Shown here piece by piece: positions 61,298 through 64,000 of a stretch of DNA of 64,000 nucleotides. Location of the stretch: assembly GCA_910575775.1 (NCBI GenBank), contig CAJTEY010000002.1, positions 62,001 to 126,000 of the forward strand. The letters run 5' to 3'. How positions within the stretch are numbered: position 1 is the first letter of the stretch; the number at the start of each line of letters is the position of its first letter. Both the position numbers and the translations under genes were made by a program. The notes beneath the pieces were generated by a model. That model was given only the letters and a program-made list of their open reading frames with translations, was not told the origin of the DNA and made no database searches. The stretch comes from Lachnospiraceae bacterium (GTDB lineage Bacteria > Bacillota > Clostridia > Lachnospirales > Lachnospiraceae).

Positions 61298-62989
61298 CTA
61301 AAAATCCTCCAACTCCTTCAAGAACTCCCGAAAGGCTTCCTTCGCCCGCTCGATCGTGCCGGGCTCATAGGAATTAAGCGCCTGCTCGTACTTATGAAGC
61401 TCCTGGGATATGAGATATCTTTTGTCACCCAGGCTTTCCTCATACATCCGCTCACCCAGCGTGAGCAGATACTTGTTCTCCTCCCTGTCTCTCGGATGGA
61501 TCTTTAAATAGGACAGCGTCTCAAAGCGCGAGGCAATCTCCTCCGGGGTCATATCCGCATTTTTACCGCCGAAAACCTGTTTCTCCTTCTTCCCGGTGGA
61601 CACCACCTTCACTTCCACCTCCAAAATGGAATTGATATCATAAGTGTAGGTCACATCCACGGCCTCCTCCCCCGCCGCAGCGGAAGGCACCTCGATATTC
61701 AGCTCACCCAGGGAAAGGTTATTGCGCGCAAAGCGGCTCTCTCCCTGCAGCACATTGACCCGGATCTTCGTCTGGTCATCCCGCACCGTGTAGAGCCGTT
61801 CCGTGCGGCTCGCAGGAATGATTGTATTCCTCTCGATTATGGGGCAGAATACACCGTTCTCAAAGTACCCCTTCTCCCACTCCCTGACTACCTCCGTGCC
61901 GAGTGTAAAGGGGCATACATCTGTAAGAATGACCTCTTTGATCGCCTCTTTCCGCTCCTTCATGGCACCCTGAATGGCCGCGCCAAGCGCCACCGCCTCG
62001 TCTGGATTGATATTGGTATCGGGGATCACCCGAAACAGTTTACTCACGAACCTTCGGATCACGGGACTTTTGGTAGCCCCACCCACCAGCACCACCTTGT
62101 CGATATCAGCCAGACGGATATGTGCATCCGAGAGGCTGCGCCGCACGGGCTGTCTGATCTTTTCAAGCAGTTCCTCACAGGCATTCTCATAAGCAGAAAG
62201 TTCCACCGTAAAAGAAAATACCTCCTCCCCGATTTTACATTCCATAACAGAAGTCTTCCCCTCCGAGAAGCCGGTTTTACATTTATCCGCCTGCTTATGG
62301 ATATGCCGCAGGGTCTTTGCATCCAGGGAAAGCCTGTCAAATTGCGGATATTTTTCGAAGAACATCTCCTCCAGCACATTCGTGAAATCCTCGCCGCCGA
62401 GGAAATTATCTCCCGCCACGGCGCGTACCTCCAGAATGCTGTCGATCCGCTCCAGTACAGACACATCGAAGGTTCCCCCGCCCAGATCGAACACCAGAAA
62501 CCGCATATGCCCCTGACTCTGATACAGGCCGTAGGCGATCGCCGCCGCCGTGGGCTCGCTGATAATCCGCTCCACCTTAAGCCCCGCCAGCTCCCCGGCC
62601 CTTCTTGTGGCACGCCGCCTCTCATCATTGAAATAGGCCGGCACACTGATGACAGCCTCCTCCACAGGCTCTCCCAGAAAGCTCTCCGCATCTTCCTTAA
62701 GCGCCCGGAGAACAAAGGAAGAGAGCTCTTCCGCCGTAAATGTCTTATGCAGTAAATTAAATTTTCGGCCGCTCCCCATATCCCGCTTGAATACAGAAGC
62801 CGCACTGCCCGGATAAAGAAGTCCTCGCTCCACCGCCAGGTCACCCACATAAATCTGTTCTTCCTCGTCCATGCTCACCACAGAGGGCGTCAGCCGCTTT
62901 CCAAGCCGGTTTGGTATGATCTGCGGCCCTTTCTCCGTGAAATAAGCAGCCAGACTGTTGGTCGTTCCCAAGTCAATTCCAATAATCAT
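61298..62989 (-). CDS. Hsp70-family chaperone (HscC-like)
   Basis: The 563-residue protein starts [17 protein letters not shown], with phosphate loop [10 protein letters not shown] and the adenosine motif [16 protein letters not shown]. The substrate domain is present but the lid is short, as in HscC, and the protein is smaller than DnaK (about 610-640). The adjacent TPR protein may be its co-chaperone. Confidence 0.9.
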   Translation of the reverse strand: MIIGIDLGTTNSLAAYFTEKGPQIIPNRLGKRLTPSVVSMDEEEQIYVGDLAVERGLLYPGSAASVFKRDMGSGRKFNLLHKTFTAEELSSFVLRALKEDAESFLGEPVEEAVISVPAYFNDERRRATRRAGELAGLKVERIISEPTAAAIAYGLYQSQGHMRFLVFDLGGGTFDVSVLERIDSILEVRAVAGDNFLGGEDFTNVLEEMFFEKYPQFDRLSLDAKTLRHIHKQADKCKTGFSEGKTSVMECKIGEEVFSFTVELSAYENACEELLEKIRQPVRRSLSDAHIRLADIDKVVLVGGATKSPVIRRFVSKLFRVIPDTNINPDEAVALGAAIQGAMKERKEAIKEVILTDVCPFTLGTEVVREWEKGYFENGVFCPIIERNTIIPASRTERLYTVRDDQTKIRVNVLQGESRFARNNLSLGELNIEVPSAAAGEEAVDVTYTYDINSILEVEVKVVSTGKKEKQVFGGKNADMTPEEIASRFETLSYLKIHPRDREENKYLLTLGERMYEESLGDKRYLISQELHKYEQALNSYEPGTIERAKEAFREFLKELEDF

Positions 62990-63083
62990 TTTTTCCTCCC
63001 TGTCAGAGCAGCTGCCTGCTCAGACTTACTATTCTATCTGTGATATCCCTTCGCTCTTACTATTTTTCCGTTTTTTTGCCTTC

Positions 63084-64000
63084 TTATTTCACAGGATTCC
63101 CTTTCCTGTGAAACAAGCGTGCCACAAGCCCCTGTTTCTGCCCCGCATCCTTCGTCTTTCCCCCGTCTTCCGACCGCATGTGTCCGCCGGGTTTCCCGGG
63201 AAAACCGCTGTCTCCACTGCGTATGATCTCCAGCAGGAATCCCGCCTCCGTCATTTTTATATCTCTTCTCAGCGTCTCCTCAAACAGCGCAGCCGCCCTC
63301 TCAAATTCCCCTTCACAGTAATAGTAGCAGCCAAGCCAGAAAGAAGCCTCATAGCATTTTTTGCACTCGCAGCCAGGGCACGGCCTTTGTTGTTCCATCT
63401 TTTCAAATGCCTGCTTCGCCTTCTCCTTTTCTCCAAGCATCAGATCGCACCAGGCAAGCCACCCGCTGTGCAGAGGCGCATATTGGGGAGAAAACCTGTA
63501 ATCTTCCGGCTCAATATTTCTTTTTGCAAGACAGTCGAGCGCCTTTTTCGCATGGCGCTCTGCTTTCTCACGCTCCCCTATCATATAATAGCATGCTCCC
63601 GTGCGCCATTCCATCTGGAATTTTCTCTCCCAATTCTCCCCGTACAGCGCCGCCGCATCCTGATATTTTTTTGCCCCTTCCGCAAAATAGCACGCTTCCG
63701 TCAGATGATCCGCCCATTCCCGGTACATCTCCGCCAGCTCCTCTTTGTTCGCCGCGCGCCCAAGCCAGGATTTTTTCATCTCATCAAAAATGGCCAGGCC
63801 TTCCTGCACTTTGCCCATAGCGAGCAGGGCATAGGACACATCGGCATAATACTCCTTTGTGTCACCGGCCTGCTTCCGCCTTTCTTCCTCCACCCGCAGC
63901 GCTTCCTCCGGGCATCCCATATCCCGATAGCAGTCGTCCAGTGTATCCCACAGATCCGCATCCGCCGGGAAAACTGCCAGCCCCTCTCTGCAGCAGGCTA
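63084..64000 (-). CDS. TPR-repeat protein, C-terminal part (runs off window)
   Basis: The frame is open through the window end (codons before 63920 read LAVFPADADLWDTLDDCYRD), so the N-terminus lies outside. Several tetratricopeptide units are visible (YALLAMGKVQEGLAIFDEM; FWLGCYYYCEGEFERAAALF) and a Cys cluster CPGCECKKC at about 180 residues from the first visible Met. The tail is basic. Upstream of the Hsp70 gene on the same strand; related proteins often start with a J domain. Confidence 0.8.
   Translation of the reverse strand, partial: ACCREGLAVFPADADLWDTLDDCYRDMGCPEEALRVEEERRKQAGDTKEYYADVSYALLAMGKVQEGLAIFDEMKKSWLGRAANKEELAEMYREWADHLTEACYFAEGAKKYQDAAALYGENWERKFQMEWRTGACYYMIGEREKAERHAKKALDCLAKRNIEPEDYRFSPQYAPLHSGWLAWCDLMLGEKEKAKQAFEKMEQQRPCPGCECKKCYEASFWLGCYYYCEGEFERAAALFEETLRRDIKMTEAGFLLEIIRSGDSGFPGKPGGHMRSEDGGKTKDAGQKQGLVARLFHRKGNPVK

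Overview
The window looks like the chromosome of a spore-forming Lachnospiraceae-type member of the Clostridia. The support is gene content: sipL-, spoIID- and spoIIQ-like sporulation genes, an isoprenoid gene of the MEP pathway (ispE), class 1B dihydroorotate dehydrogenase pyrD with pyrK, GH42 and GH9 glycosidase-family genes, and strong GGAGG ribosome binding sites throughout. Most genes lie on the minus strand. I saw no rRNA, tRNA or CRISPR array.

Bases 1 to about 12,290 are an AT-rich accessory island. It holds a partial AAA ATPase, an intact MntA/HepT toxin-antitoxin pair followed by a nuclease-like gene, a second nucleotidyltransferase with a HEPN stub, a DUF4258/YgiT pair, and a TOTE-type archaeo-eukaryotic primase cut off before its helicase. 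It also carries a decayed IS66 interrupted by a decayed IS5-family element, an ilvB fragment, and a deacetylase plus formyltransferase pair behind a LytTR-like direct repeat. Interleaved with these are three copies, plus one remnant, of a small unit not explained by ordinary annotation: a sigma-E-like promoter, a TTG-started 43-residue protein that is the N-terminal HTH half of SpoIIID, and an intrinsic terminator. Each copy sits directly upstream of, and co-directional with, a toxin-antitoxin-like module. Copies 1 and 3 differ at seven codons, all silent. This is the best candidate for an undescribed system here.

From 12.3 to 23.6 kb lie a diguanylate cyclase, a chemoreceptor, and one long operon, larE-larB-larC followed by a nickel/peptide-type ABC importer with one ATPase gene. 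Together these would import nickel and build the nickel-pincer nucleotide cofactor. A promoter, a terminator with a competing hairpin, and a tandem structured repeat precede larE.

From 23.6 to 49 kb lie mostly housekeeping genes: radical SAM yhcC, an NlpC/P60 hydrolase, asnS, an FKBP lipoprotein, murI, a GntR regulator, ispE, GH42 beta-galactosidase, a spermidine-synthase-like membrane protein, sipL (whose Shine-Dalgarno lies in a hairpin), pyrK-pyrD, ogt, pyrC, and several small accessory genes (SUFU domain, leucine-rich repeat, EamA, GNAT, isochorismatase).

From 49 to 64 kb lie plsC, a GH9-like lipoprotein missing its catalytic residues, an amidohydrolase, spoIID-spoIIQ (with the SpoIID catalytic Glu changed to Val and a terminator-shaped hairpin in the 5' coding region), secreted or anchored proteins, an aconitase-family hydratase, hflX, an Hsp70 and a partial TPR protein. 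A family of two-hairpin intergenic repeats recurs through the core (21.7, 25.8, 39.7, 49.9 and 56.4 kb).
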